17,627 nucleotides of DNA, taken from the NCBI GenBank assembly GCA_023391015.1, contig JAEWBT010000040.1, positions 1-17,627 on the forward strand, read 5' to 3'. The notes below the pieces were generated by a model. The model saw only the letters and a program-made list of their open reading frames with translations. It did no database searches and was not told the DNA's origin. Shown one piece after another: positions 1 to 5,320 of this stretch. Position numbers and translations under genes: made by a program. Position 1 is the stretch's first letter, and each line of letters opens with the position of its first letter. The stretch comes from Bacteroidota bacterium. Its GTDB lineage: Bacteria; Bacteroidota; Bacteroidia; Chitinophagales; Chitinophagaceae.

Positions 1-132
1 CCTCCAACGGCAACGCCTCCAACGGCAACGCCTCCAACGGCAACGCCTCCAACGGCAACGCCTCCAACGGCAACGCCTCCAACGGCATCGCCTCCAACGG
101 CATCGCCTCCAACGGCATCGCCTCCAACGGCA
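1..132. repeat. 15-bp tandem repeat, 8 full units plus a partial ninth
   Basis: Eight head-to-tail 15-bp units fill the left edge and a ninth breaks off at about 132. Units 1-5 read CCTCCAACGGCAACG and units 6-8 read CCTCCAACGGCATCG, so only one position varies. On the minus strand each unit reads TTGGA, then GGC-GTT-GCC or GGC-GAT-GCC, then G: a fixed spacer plus a 3-bp mini-hairpin whose loop varies and stem does not. The array continues past the window edge. Being a multiple of 3 it is open in some frames (Leu-Glu-Ala-Leu/Met-Pro on the minus strand), so the start of a minus-strand gene off the edge cannot be excluded. The related non-coding block at 8617-8823 favours a DNA or RNA structural repeat. 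Confidence 0.95.
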
Positions 133-139
133 CATCCCT

Positions 140-147
140 TACCTTTG
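140..147 (+). promoter_or_regulatory. Bacteroidota-type -7 box for the arginase gene
   Basis: TACCTTTG matches the TAnnTTTG -7 consensus of Bacteroidota promoters exactly. It lies 13 nt before the ATG at 161, which would give a leader of only a few nucleotides. No TTG -33 element is visible at the usual spacing, where the tandem repeat sits instead. The match is seen; promoter activity is inferred. Confidence 0.4.
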
Positions 148-160
148 CCCCACGTTCTTT

Positions 161-1108
161 ATGAGAAATGTAAAAATTATAGAAGTCGCTTCCGAGATTG
201 GGGCGGGTACGCGGGGTGCAAGCCTTGGGGTGGATGCCCTGAAGATTGCTGCGCTCGATTACATGAGTTCTTTTTTCGTGAACTTTCCCAGCGAGCCGGT
301 CGAGACGCTGAACAACCTGCTTTATGAGCCGGTTTCCTCACCTTACGCCAAGCGGGCTTCCGGCGTGCTGGAAACCTGTACGCGCGTAGCAGAAGCGGTG
401 CGGAATACGCTCAAAAGTGGCCTTTTCCCGGTCGTCCTGGCCGGCGACCACAGCTCCGCGCTGGGTACTATTGCAGGAATCAAGATGGCCCATCCCAAAC
501 GCCGTCTCGGCGTGATCTGGATTGACGCCCACGCCGATATGCACACGCCCTTTACGACGCCTTCCGGCAATATGCACGGGATGCCGCTGGGCGCTGCATT
601 GGGATTGGATAATAAAGAAAGTGCGGTTCACCAGCCCGACAAGGCGACGGTAGAAATCTGGAACAAGCTCAAAAACCTGGGCGGCGACGGGCCAAATGTG
701 TTGCCTTCGGACTTAGTATTTATTGCGCTGCGCGATTATGAAAAGCAGGAAGAAGAGCTGCTCAAAAAGCTGAATATCCGGGTTATTCCCGTGTCGGAAG
801 TCCGGAAAAAAGGGGTGGAAAATGTGGTGCGGCAAGCCTTGTTGCATCTTTCCGTCTGCGATGATATTTATGTTTCCTTCGACGTGGACAGCCTCGACAG
901 TGCTATTTCGCGTGGTACGGGCACGCCGGTGAGCAATGGTCTTAAAGAGCGCGAGGCAGAAGATATGATGGCTGCCTTGATGCAAAACCACAAGATCTGC
1001 TGCTTTGAGGTAACGGAAGTGAACCCCACGCTTGACAAAGAAAACCTGATGGCCGAAATCGCCTTTAATATTTTGCAGCGCAGCGTGAATGTGTTGCTGC
1101 TGAACTGA
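161..1108 (+). CDS. Arginase (ureohydrolase family)
   Basis: Cytoplasmic binuclear Mn enzyme expected to hydrolyse L-arginine to ornithine and urea. The 315 residues match the usual arginase length. Visible metal-site motifs in order are GDHS (95-98, His97), IDAHADMH (121-128, Asp122/His124/Asp126), and SFDVDSLD with Asp241 and Asp243. SGNMHG (135-140) is the arginase-type loop (SGNxHG) near the active site, and EVNP carries Glu286. The SGN..HG and GTGTPVSNGL segments favour arginase over agmatinase or formimidoylglutamase, but substrate is not proven from sequence. ATG 161 is chosen because the conserved N-terminal strand (VKIIEVASEIGAGTRG) starts right after it. The gene stands alone, with a -7-like box upstream and a strong terminator downstream. 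Confidence 0.85.
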   Translation: MRNVKIIEVASEIGAGTRGASLGVDALKIAALDYMSSFFVNFPSEPVETLNNLLYEPVSSPYAKRASGVLETCTRVAEAVRNTLKSGLFPVVLAGDHSSALGTIAGIKMAHPKRRLGVIWIDAHADMHTPFTTPSGNMHGMPLGAALGLDNKESAVHQPDKATVEIWNKLKNLGGDGPNVLPSDLVFIALRDYEKQEEELLKKLNIRVIPVSEVRKKGVENVVRQALLHLSVCDDIYVSFDVDSLDSAISRGTGTPVSNGLKEREAEDMMAALMQNHKICCFEVTEVNPTLDKENLMAEIAFNILQRSVNVLLLN

Positions 1109-1144
1109 GGATTTTCTGGAAATTAAGTCTTGCAGAAAATCAAT

Positions 1145-1180
1145 AAAGCCTTTGGATATTTTCCAAAGGCTTTGTTTTTT
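1145..1180 (+). terminator. Intrinsic terminator after arginase
   Basis: A perfect 12-bp stem, AAAGCCTTTGGA (1145-1156) with TCCAAAGGCTTT (1162-1173), has a 5-nt loop and is followed by GTTTTTT. It ends transcription of the arginase gene. It may also act weakly on minus-strand transcripts from the RHS remnant at 1200, since the other flank is only moderately T-rich on that strand. Confidence 0.9.
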
Positions 1181-1199
1181 AAGCATTTTTCCGGAAAAG

Positions 1200-1964
1200 C
1201 TACCGCCATGCGTAGCCCCGCTGGTAATAGCGGACCATCCACGGCGCATAATACCTGGCCCCGTGGTAGTACAAACCACACTCCTCATCCCGCTCTTTTC
1301 CGGAAAATCGGTACCGCTTCGCTACCGCGTTAATAGCAGCATTCATTGCCTGGTAAGCCGTAGTGCCATACGGATGATATTCCTAGTAGCTAATCACCTG
1401 CCCGCTGTCGTCCAACTCCAAAGTAGCGCTATGCAAATGATTGCTGTAAATATAGCGCGTTAGCACCGCCGGGCTTGGGTCAGTGCCCACTGTTCGGTTT
1501 TCCAGCGTTGCTATTCTTCCGGTGTCGTCGCTTACATGAACGGTAGTGCGCTCTAAAGTGAGATTTCCGGAAATGTCGTACTTCCGGTACACCTCGTAGC
1601 TGCCCAGGTAAATGCGCTCTTCCCTTATGCTTCCCTTGTCGGTGTACTTGCGAACCCGCTCCCCACCGCTATCGTACTGGTAGCAGGTCTTTACGCCGCC
1701 TACCAAAGCATCGGTCATTTGGTTTTGTAGCCCCCAACCGGCGTCTAAGTGCGGCATCTGCGTCATATTGCCCCGCGTGTCGTGGCCGTAAGTGTAGACC
1801 GTGCCGCCTACCTCGGTGGTTACCAGCCGGTTGTTGCTCGTCCCGTAGCCGTAAGTGCGCGTGCAAGCACCCACACCGGCACTGTGCTTTAGCTCTAAGA
1901 TATTGCCCGCCGCGTCGTACTTATTCCATAACCCAAAGCGCATATTTGTTAGCACTTTAAACAA
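1200..1964 (-). pseudogene. RHS/YD-repeat core C-terminal fragment with in-frame stop (module D)
   Basis: An RHS core fragment starts abruptly at about 1945 and has no upstream coding partner; the only start is a TTG at 1964, right behind an in-frame stop. YD-repeat signatures are clear: KYDAAGN, YGHDTRGNMTQMPH, YQYDSGGERVRKYTD, EERIYLGSYEVYRKY and TRYIYSNHLHSATLELDD. After VISY comes TAG at 1383-1385 where the RHS consensus has Glu. The same frame then continues as EYHPYGTTAYQA, RYRFSGKERDEE, GLYYHGARYYAPW and runs to a stop at 1200-1202. The usual variable toxin tip after PW is replaced by a 12-residue tail ending in YAWR, like the end of the secreted protein at 4786-5259. It reads as a nonfunctional orphan module; a sequencing error at the stop is the main alternative. 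Confidence 0.88.
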
Positions 1965-1971
1965 TTAAACA

Positions 1972-2301
1972 TCATGCAACAAATCCTTCAACATCTGGGT
2001 TATCAATTTCGGGCTCTATTTTCTCAAGAATTCGTTCTATTCTACTGCAATAAAAGTCTCTAGCTTCAATATTTAAACCCTCCTCGTTGAAAAATGCATA
2101 CTTCATGAGTTTTAATTCACGAATTATATCAGGTAAATTACTAAAATTTATATAGTAACCCACTTGCATATCAATAATAAAATCAAGGGAGTTTTTGTGG
2201 GCAATTTTTAGCCAATATTCAGTGAAAGCTTCCTCATTTGCGATACCGACTTCTACTTCTTCACCACTTTTCGTTTTTTCAAGAAATAACATAACAGACA
2301 T
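1972..2301 (-). CDS. Immunity-like small protein (module C)
   Basis: 109 residues from ATG 2301. An upstream ATG at 2361 is in frame but would overlap the toxin-tip remnant, so the inner start is preferred. The protein is acidic and cytoplasmic-looking (SVMLFLEKTKSGEEVEVG..., then alpha-helical IERILEKIEPEIDN), with no signal peptide or membrane segment. No family is recognised. Its base composition is clearly more AT-rich than the flanking RHS sequence, as is usual for immunity genes of polymorphic toxins. It sits between a toxin-tip remnant ending at 2324 and the next RHS piece beginning at about 1964. The immunity role is inferred from this position only. Confidence 0.55.
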   Translation of the reverse strand: MSVMLFLEKTKSGEEVEVGIANEEAFTEYWLKIAHKNSLDFIIDMQVGYYINFSNLPDIIRELKLMKYAFFNEEGLNIEARDFYCSRIERILEKIEPEIDNPDVEGFVA

Positions 2302-2323
2302 GGAAAATCTAAATTTTTTGAGG

Positions 2324-2396
2324 TTAAAAACTACTTTCCAAAAAAAGCTCTGAAGGTCCAACCCGGATACATCCGCGATAGAATTGCTAGCTGCGT
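2324..2396 (-). pseudogene. C-terminal remnant of an RHS toxin tip (module C)
   Basis: A short open stretch in front of the immunity-like gene reads ...NSIADVSGLDLQSFF... and ends at a TAA (2324-2326), 22 nt before the ATG at 2301. It is bounded on its other side by the REP repeat at 2414. By analogy with the two neighbouring modules it is taken to be the last two dozen residues of a toxin tip whose rest was lost when the REP/transposase unit came in. The short length makes this tentative. Confidence 0.35.
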
Positions 2397-2413
2397 ATTA
2401 ACTGCTTGTATTA

Positions 2414-2470
2414 CCCCGCTTGGCGTAGCGTCGTTGTTTGTGGTTCGGCGAAGGCTCCCGCCTTCGTCGC
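2414..2470 (+). repeat. REP element, left copy flanking the RAYT gene
   Basis: The copy begins CCCCGCTTGGCGTAGC and ends in a hairpin, CGAAGGC-TCCC-GCCTTCG. The reverse complement of the same sequence lies at 3114-3170 on the other side of the transposase gene, and direct-orientation copies occur at 3744-3791 (partial) and 4397-4453. This is the classical REP arrangement of a conserved head plus an imperfect palindrome. Confidence 0.85.
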
Positions 2471-2544
2471 TTGTTTTGATCGTTTTTTCCGGAAATTGTC
2501 ATCCATATCTTAACACCTTATCTTTCGTGTCGTTTGCACCATCT

Positions 2545-3096
2545 ATGAGCACCGGCTATCAAATCTACGACCAGAAAGGCTGCTATTATCTCACTTTCCA
2601 GATCGTCGGTTGGGTGGACGTGTTTACCCGCCAGTGTTACCGCGATATTTTGATAGATGCGCTGCGCTTCTCCATTGGAAACAAAGGCCTTAAAGTGCAC
2701 GCCTACGTGGTGATGAGCAACCACGCCCATCTGATTGTTTCTGCCCGCGACGGCAACTTGTCGGACCTGGTTGGTGGCGTTAAATCGTGGGTGGCGCGGG
2801 AGTTGTGGAACCGGATAGGAACCGGGCCGGAAAGTCGGCGGGAATGGATGCAGGCTGTTTTCCGGCAGGCGGCAGCGGCCCACAGCCGCAACAGTCAATA
2901 CCAAATCTGGAAGCACGAAAACCACGCAATAGAACTGCACAGTGAAGCTTTTATCCGGCAGAAGCTGGTCTACATTCACAACAACCCGGTGCGGGCCGGG
3001 TGGGTGCACGAGCCGGCGCATTACCGTTACAGCAGTGCGGCCGACTACCTGGCGGGCAAGCAGGTGGGTGCGCTGCCAGTGGTGTTTTTGCTGTGA
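2545..3096 (+). CDS. REP-associated tyrosine transposase (RAYT, Y1/HUH family)
   Basis: 183 residues from ATG 2545. An ATG at 2434 is in frame but lies inside the REP repeat, and the family N-terminus (YQIYDQKGCYYLTF) begins just after 2545. The HUH-type metal site is SNHAHLIV with His60 and His62. The catalytic tyrosine is Tyr143 in LVYIHNNPVRAG, a very typical RAYT motif, and IWKHENHAIEL (121-131) matches the family pattern before it. Length and motifs are complete, so the enzyme looks intact. RAYTs nick and join REP hairpins in single-stranded DNA and are thought to spread REPs. It is flanked by inverted REPs and is the only plus-strand gene inside the RHS region. A TTTCCGGAAA copy lies in its leader at 2486. 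Confidence 0.88.
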   Translation: MSTGYQIYDQKGCYYLTFQIVGWVDVFTRQCYRDILIDALRFSIGNKGLKVHAYVVMSNHAHLIVSARDGNLSDLVGGVKSWVARELWNRIGTGPESRREWMQAVFRQAAAAHSRNSQYQIWKHENHAIELHSEAFIRQKLVYIHNNPVRAGWVHEPAHYRYSSAADYLAGKQVGALPVVFLL

Positions 3097-3113
3097 AAAC
3101 AGAGGGAATATTG

Positions 3114-3170
3114 GCGACGAAGGCGGGAGCCTTCGCCGAACGATGGAATGAGCGCTACGCCGAGCTGGGG
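3114..3170 (-). repeat. REP element, right copy flanking the RAYT gene
   Basis: This is the inverted copy of the element at 2414-2470. It reads GCGACGAAGGCGGGAGCC on the plus strand at its start and GCTACGCCGAGCTGGGG at its end. It starts 17 nt after the RAYT stop codon. The hairpin half is nearly identical to the left copy and the middle spacer differs. Confidence 0.85.
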
Positions 3171-3314
3171 CTCCCCCGTTACCGATAAGCTTTCGCGCTC
3201 TCTTCCCATGGCTTTAACCAAGCGGTAGAGGGAGTCATAGGTAAAATCCTGCAACGGCTCTACCATCGTATTTCCGGAAAAGAAGGTTTGTCCGGCCTCA
3301 TCTTGGATACACAT
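3171..3314 (-). pseudogene. RHS/YD-repeat core fragment (module C), cut by the REP-RAYT unit
   Basis: About 46 residues match the middle of an RHS core: IQDEAGQTFF, MVEPLQDFTYDS, LYRLVKAMGRE. The similarity stops at about 3171, exactly where the inverted REP begins, although the frame stays open into the REP and RAYT antisense until 3045. It starts 9 nt behind the immunity-like gene of module B (stop at 3324-3326). This is an internal piece of an RHS core with no N-terminal domain, signal or secretion part, as expected for an orphan module. The downstream RHS core and most of the toxin tip of this module are gone. Confidence 0.8.
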
Positions 3315-3323
3315 TGTTTCATC

Positions 3324-3668
3324 CTACCAATGCCATCTTTTATAATCTTCATCAACAGAGGCTGGCATGTTGTTTCCATATTTAGTCTTCAACCACTCAT
3401 AATAGTCGCCGTATTTTTTCATTAGTTCTGGAGAATTTTGAAACACAACATTAGCTGCCACATAAAAAGGGTGGTCATGATTCAAAAGTATATCTAATAC
3501 AGAAGTTATATCATCATATTCGTAAAACTTACTATTTTTTTGAAAAAAGTAGTTTATCATTTTTACAGATGTATTTACATCTGTATTGTTATACTTAACC
3601 ATAAAAGGTATTACTAAGTGCTCCACGTTAAGTAAAGTATCCTCGTCAATTGGGAAATCAAAGTTCAT
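3324..3668 (-). CDS. Immunity-like small protein (module B)
   Basis: 114 residues from ATG 3668, AT-rich and acidic, without signal peptide or membrane helix. Visible pieces include NVEHLVIPFMVKYNN, MINYFFQKNSKFYEYDD and SVLDILLNHDHPFYVAANVV, an all-helical-looking protein with aromatic and acidic clusters. No family is recognised with confidence. Its start lies only 2 nt after the TAA of the preceding toxin-tip remnant (3671-3673), which is tight translational coupling typical of toxin-immunity pairs. It is followed 9 nt later by another RHS core piece. The immunity function is inferred from position, size and composition. Confidence 0.6.
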   Translation of the reverse strand: MNFDFPIDEDTLLNVEHLVIPFMVKYNNTDVNTSVKMINYFFQKNSKFYEYDDITSVLDILLNHDHPFYVAANVVFQNSPELMKKYGDYYEWLKTKYGNNMPASVDEDYKRWHW

Positions 3669-3670
3669 GA

Positions 3671-3943
3671 TTACTTTTGGATTGAACGGTTAAAGAAATT
3701 TGCCGCACGTTGTGAGTGGATGCTTATTTGATAGCGTATACGTCCCCCCGTTCGGCGTAGCGGCGTCGTTTGTGGTTCGGCGAAGGCCCCGGTTTGGCTG
3801 TTGCCTTGGTACTCCCGGTACAACTCATAAGAGCCAAAATACAGTCTTTCTTCTACAATGCCGCCCGGCTTGTGTACCACCTTGCGCGTTCTTTGGCCGC
3901 TTCCATCGTACTGATAATAACTCTCCATGTTCCCTCCTACAAC
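3671..3943 (-). pseudogene. RHS core fragment fused through a REP to a toxin-tip tail (module B)
   Basis: The first part aligns with the last third of an RHS core: VVGG, SYYQYDGSGQRTRK, EERLYFGSYELYREYQGN. It parallels LVGG...CYQYDSGGERVRK...EERIYLGSYEVYRKY in module D. RHS similarity starts at about 3943, 14 bp behind the module A immunity-like gene, before the first ATG (3928). At about 3791 the frame enters a partial REP copy (3791-3744). It leaves it as RIRYQISIHSQRAANFF... and stops at 3671-3673, 2 nt before the module B immunity-like gene. The last 20 or so residues are probably the end of a toxin tip. The rest of the tip was evidently lost around the REP, so the product is not a functional toxin. 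Confidence 0.75.
3744..3791 (+). repeat. Partial REP element inside the module B RHS fragment
   Basis: CCCCGTTCGGCGTAGC and GTGGTTCGGCGAAGGC match the other REP copies, but the second arm of the terminal hairpin (GCCTTCG) is missing; the sequence goes on as CCCGGTTTGGC. The RHS core lies directly on one side and the tail of a toxin tip on the other, so the copy marks the join of a deletion or a hybrid. Confidence 0.7.
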
Positions 3944-3956
3944 GCACCAAAATATA

Positions 3957-4226
3957 TTAATTAGTATTTTCTATTCTTGCAATAAAATCAATTATATCTT
4001 TCCTATTATGAAGGTATACACTTGGCTCGTCTTGAAGATCTATCCCTTCAATAAATAAAATGGCTTCCCACAATATAGCCTCACTTTCTTTTGGGTGATA
4101 CACTATATTTTTGTTATCTGCCTCTTGCCTTAAATTATATGCCCACAAGGATGCGTCTTCTCTGGACATTTTTTCGTCCAATAAGTTTCTCAATACCTGT
4201 TTGATGTGTTCAATTCTTAGTTCCAT
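3957..4226 (-). CDS. Immunity-like small protein (module A)
   Basis: 89 residues from ATG 4226: EHIKQVLRNLLDEKMSRED, ASLWAYNLRQEADN, LWEAILFIEGIDL, VYLHNRKDIIDFI. It is acidic, probably helical, and lacks signal or membrane segments. The gene starts 15 nt after the stop of a toxin-tip sequence (4242-4244) in the same orientation. The 'SREDASLWA ... LWEAI.F.EGIDL' layout resembles small immunity proteins found next to RHS/WapA-type toxins, but no exact family name can be given from sequence alone. It is AT-rich compared with the housekeeping genes. The role is inferred as protection against the toxin tip upstream. Confidence 0.6.
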   Translation of the reverse strand: MELRIEHIKQVLRNLLDEKMSREDASLWAYNLRQEADNKNIVYHPKESEAILWEAILFIEGIDLQDEPSVYLHNRKDIIDFIARIENTN

Positions 4227-4241
4227 GCACTTGGTTTTAAT

Positions 4242-4466
4242 TTACCATTTTTCTACAAACTTACCAGAATTATCAAACCTAAAATGCACTTTTACTGCTC
4301 CTGTTTCAGGTCTAACTATCCTCACATTTCCAGCGCTATTAAGACTTTCCATCCAAGTTCGACTTCTACCGGTAGCAGGATTCCATTCTCTTACAACCCC
4401 GCTCGGCGTAGCTGCGTCGTTTGTGGCTCGGCGAAGGCTCCCGCCTTCGTCGCCTGGTTTATTCGC
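4242..4466 (-). pseudogene. RHS polymorphic-toxin C-terminal tip remnant (module A)
   Basis: This frame has no start codon: it opens after a TAA, passes through a REP copy (4453-4397) and then reads about 51 residues that look like a real toxin C-terminus. They are VVREWNPATGRSRTWMES, NSAGNVRIVRPETG, KVHFRFDNSGKFVEKW and stop. The pattern EWNP.TG, then GNVR.VRP, then KVH.RFD..G, then W is of the kind seen at the ends of RHS/YD-repeat toxins; the toxin family and activity are not assigned. The REP lies directly at the 5' side of the tip, so the RHS core belonging to it is gone. The immunity-like gene follows 15 nt later. Confidence 0.6.
4397..4453 (+). repeat. REP element at the 5' border of the module A toxin tip
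   Basis: This full copy reads CCCCGCTCGGCGTAGC, then GTCGTTTGTGGCTCGGCG, and ends in the CGAAGGC-TCCC-GCCTTCG hairpin. It has the same orientation as the copies at 2414 and 3744. It is read through by the open frame on the minus strand, so the RHS/toxin reading frame was replaced by repeat sequence here. Confidence 0.85.
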
Positions 4467-4785
4467 TTAAAGCCTTCAATACCGACTTATATTTCCAGAA
4501 AATCTTAGCCTTAATAGCCGTTCATTCTACGGTCCCGTACTTCCAAACCAGAAGGACCCGCTGTCAAATCTACAACCAAAATGGAATGCATACTGGCGAG
4601 GGATAGCAGGAATAGATTGGGAGGCTTTATTTTCCGGAATTTCCTTTCCCACCAAGCGTAGTTCTCCATTCTCTCACAACGCCTTTTGCGAAACAACACC
4701 ACTAAAAAGCCTTGGTTTTCACCAAGGCTTACAGAGGGCATTTTAAAGGCCGATTTCCGGAAATCATCAAGAGTTTGGAAAAGAC
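4467..4785. other. Gene-poor stretch between the RHS array and the secreted-protein gene
   Basis: No convincing gene is seen. A 94-codon minus-strand frame (4511-4795) overlaps the terminator and the end of the next gene antiparallel to nothing conserved, and is judged spurious. On the plus strand TGTCAAATCTACAACCAAAA at 4561-4580 resembles the first codons of the RAYT gene (TATCAAATCTACGACCAGAA), again about 110 bp behind a REP, so a truncated RAYT relic is possible. The stretch also contains TTTCCGGAAT at 4631, TTTCCGGAAA at 4754 and the terminator at 4707-4730. Confidence 0.5.
4699..4730 (-). terminator. Intrinsic terminator after the YAWR-tail secreted protein
   Basis: On the minus strand AAGCCTTGG and CCAAGGCTT form a perfect 9-bp stem (4730-4722 with 4715-4707) with a 6-nt loop, followed by TTTAG. 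It lies about 55 nt after the stop of the gene at 4786-5259. Confidence 0.75.
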
Positions 4786-5259
4786 TTACCGCCACGCATA
4801 ATCCCGTGGATAAAAGCGGGCCACCCGCTGCTCCAGCCGCAACAATTCGCGGTCCAGAATCGCCCGCTCCCGCGCTCCCAGCCGCCCGTTGTATGCATAA
4901 CGTGCCTCCATCTGCCGGATACGGAACAATTCTTTTTCCACCCGGCGGCCTTCCTGAATGGGAAGACGCGCAGCCAAGATCCGGCGATAGATGGGATGGC
5001 GTTTTACATAGCTGGCCTTGCGATAGCCATGCCGATGTTTATCTTGATGGCGCTGCTCATATCCATAACGCTGATCCCGGTATTTCATTTTATGCCGGTC
5101 ATCATCGTCGTCGTCATCCCGATCGTCATATACATCATCACTCTGCCAGGTATAGTATTGCGTGGTGGGATTTTGAGCAATGGTGCGGGCTTGTGCAAAA
5201 GCCTTGTTGCCGCTCAGCACCAGAAAGGCAGCTGCAGCAGTCAGGAAAATCCGTTTCAT
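4786..5259 (-). CDS. Secreted protein with Asp-rich tract and basic helical C-terminus, unknown function
   Basis: 157 residues. A clear Sec signal peptide (MKRIFLTAAAAFLVLSG...AFA) has a likely cut before Gln23, giving a periplasmic or outer-membrane product. The mature part starts with a Tyr/Asp-rich segment including seven consecutive Asp residues. A strongly basic His/Arg/Tyr-rich section follows (RYGYEQRHQDKHRHGYRK). The C-terminal half is an Arg/Glu-rich amphipathic helix region (RVEKELFRIRQMEARYAYNGRL...AILDRELLRLEQRV) ending RFYPRDYAWR. The family is not recognised. The end is notable because the RHS fragment at 1200 finishes with a very similar RYYQRGYAWR and similar downstream DNA. 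The gene has its own terminator and is likely monocistronic. Confidence 0.75.
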   Translation of the reverse strand: MKRIFLTAAAAFLVLSGNKAFAQARTIAQNPTTQYYTWQSDDVYDDRDDDDDDDRHKMKYRDQRYGYEQRHQDKHRHGYRKASYVKRHPIYRRILAARLPIQEGRRVEKELFRIRQMEARYAYNGRLGARERAILDRELLRLEQRVARFYPRDYAWR

Positions 5260-5320
5260 TTCAGGAATTGTTTTTTGTGAATGATAGCGGATAGACCCCA
5301 GTTTGCCCTGCTTGTTTAAC

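Larger units (their letters stand above)
2414..3170 (+). mobile_element. REP-RAYT-REP unit (REPtron-like) inserted in the RHS array
   Basis: An intact RAYT gene (2545-3096) is bracketed by two REP copies in inverted orientation (2414-2470 and 3114-3170). RAYT proteins are domesticated relatives of IS200/IS605 transposases that act on REP hairpins as single-stranded DNA. The unit lies between an RHS core piece (3171-3314) and a toxin-tip remnant (2324-2396) on the opposite strand, so it interrupts or replaces part of module C. No target-site duplication is expected for this enzyme class and none was seen. Confidence 0.75.

Noticed and set aside
1..132. CRISPR array
   Set aside because: Units are 15 bp, directly adjacent and without spacers; this is a tandem minisatellite-type array.
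145..327. Plus-strand frame continuing from the tandem repeat
   Set aside because: It overlaps the well-supported arginase gene in another frame and has no recognisable protein features.
161..1108. Formimidoylglutamase or agmatinase for the ureohydrolase gene
   Set aside because: The SGNMHG loop and GTGTPVSNGL segment fit arginase better, though substrate specificity cannot be proven from sequence.
713..1288. 191-codon minus-strand frame
   Set aside because: It is antisense to arginase, its terminator and the RHS tail; the sequence has no family features.
2434..2544. Longer N-terminus for the RAYT protein from ATG 2434
   Set aside because: The extra 37 residues are translated REP and leader sequence including a TTTCCGGAAA copy; family proteins start near YQIYDQ.
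4511..4795. 94-codon minus-strand frame between the RHS array and the secreted protein
   Set aside because: It spans the terminator of the neighbouring gene, overlaps that gene's end in another frame, and no RHS or other motif is recognisable.
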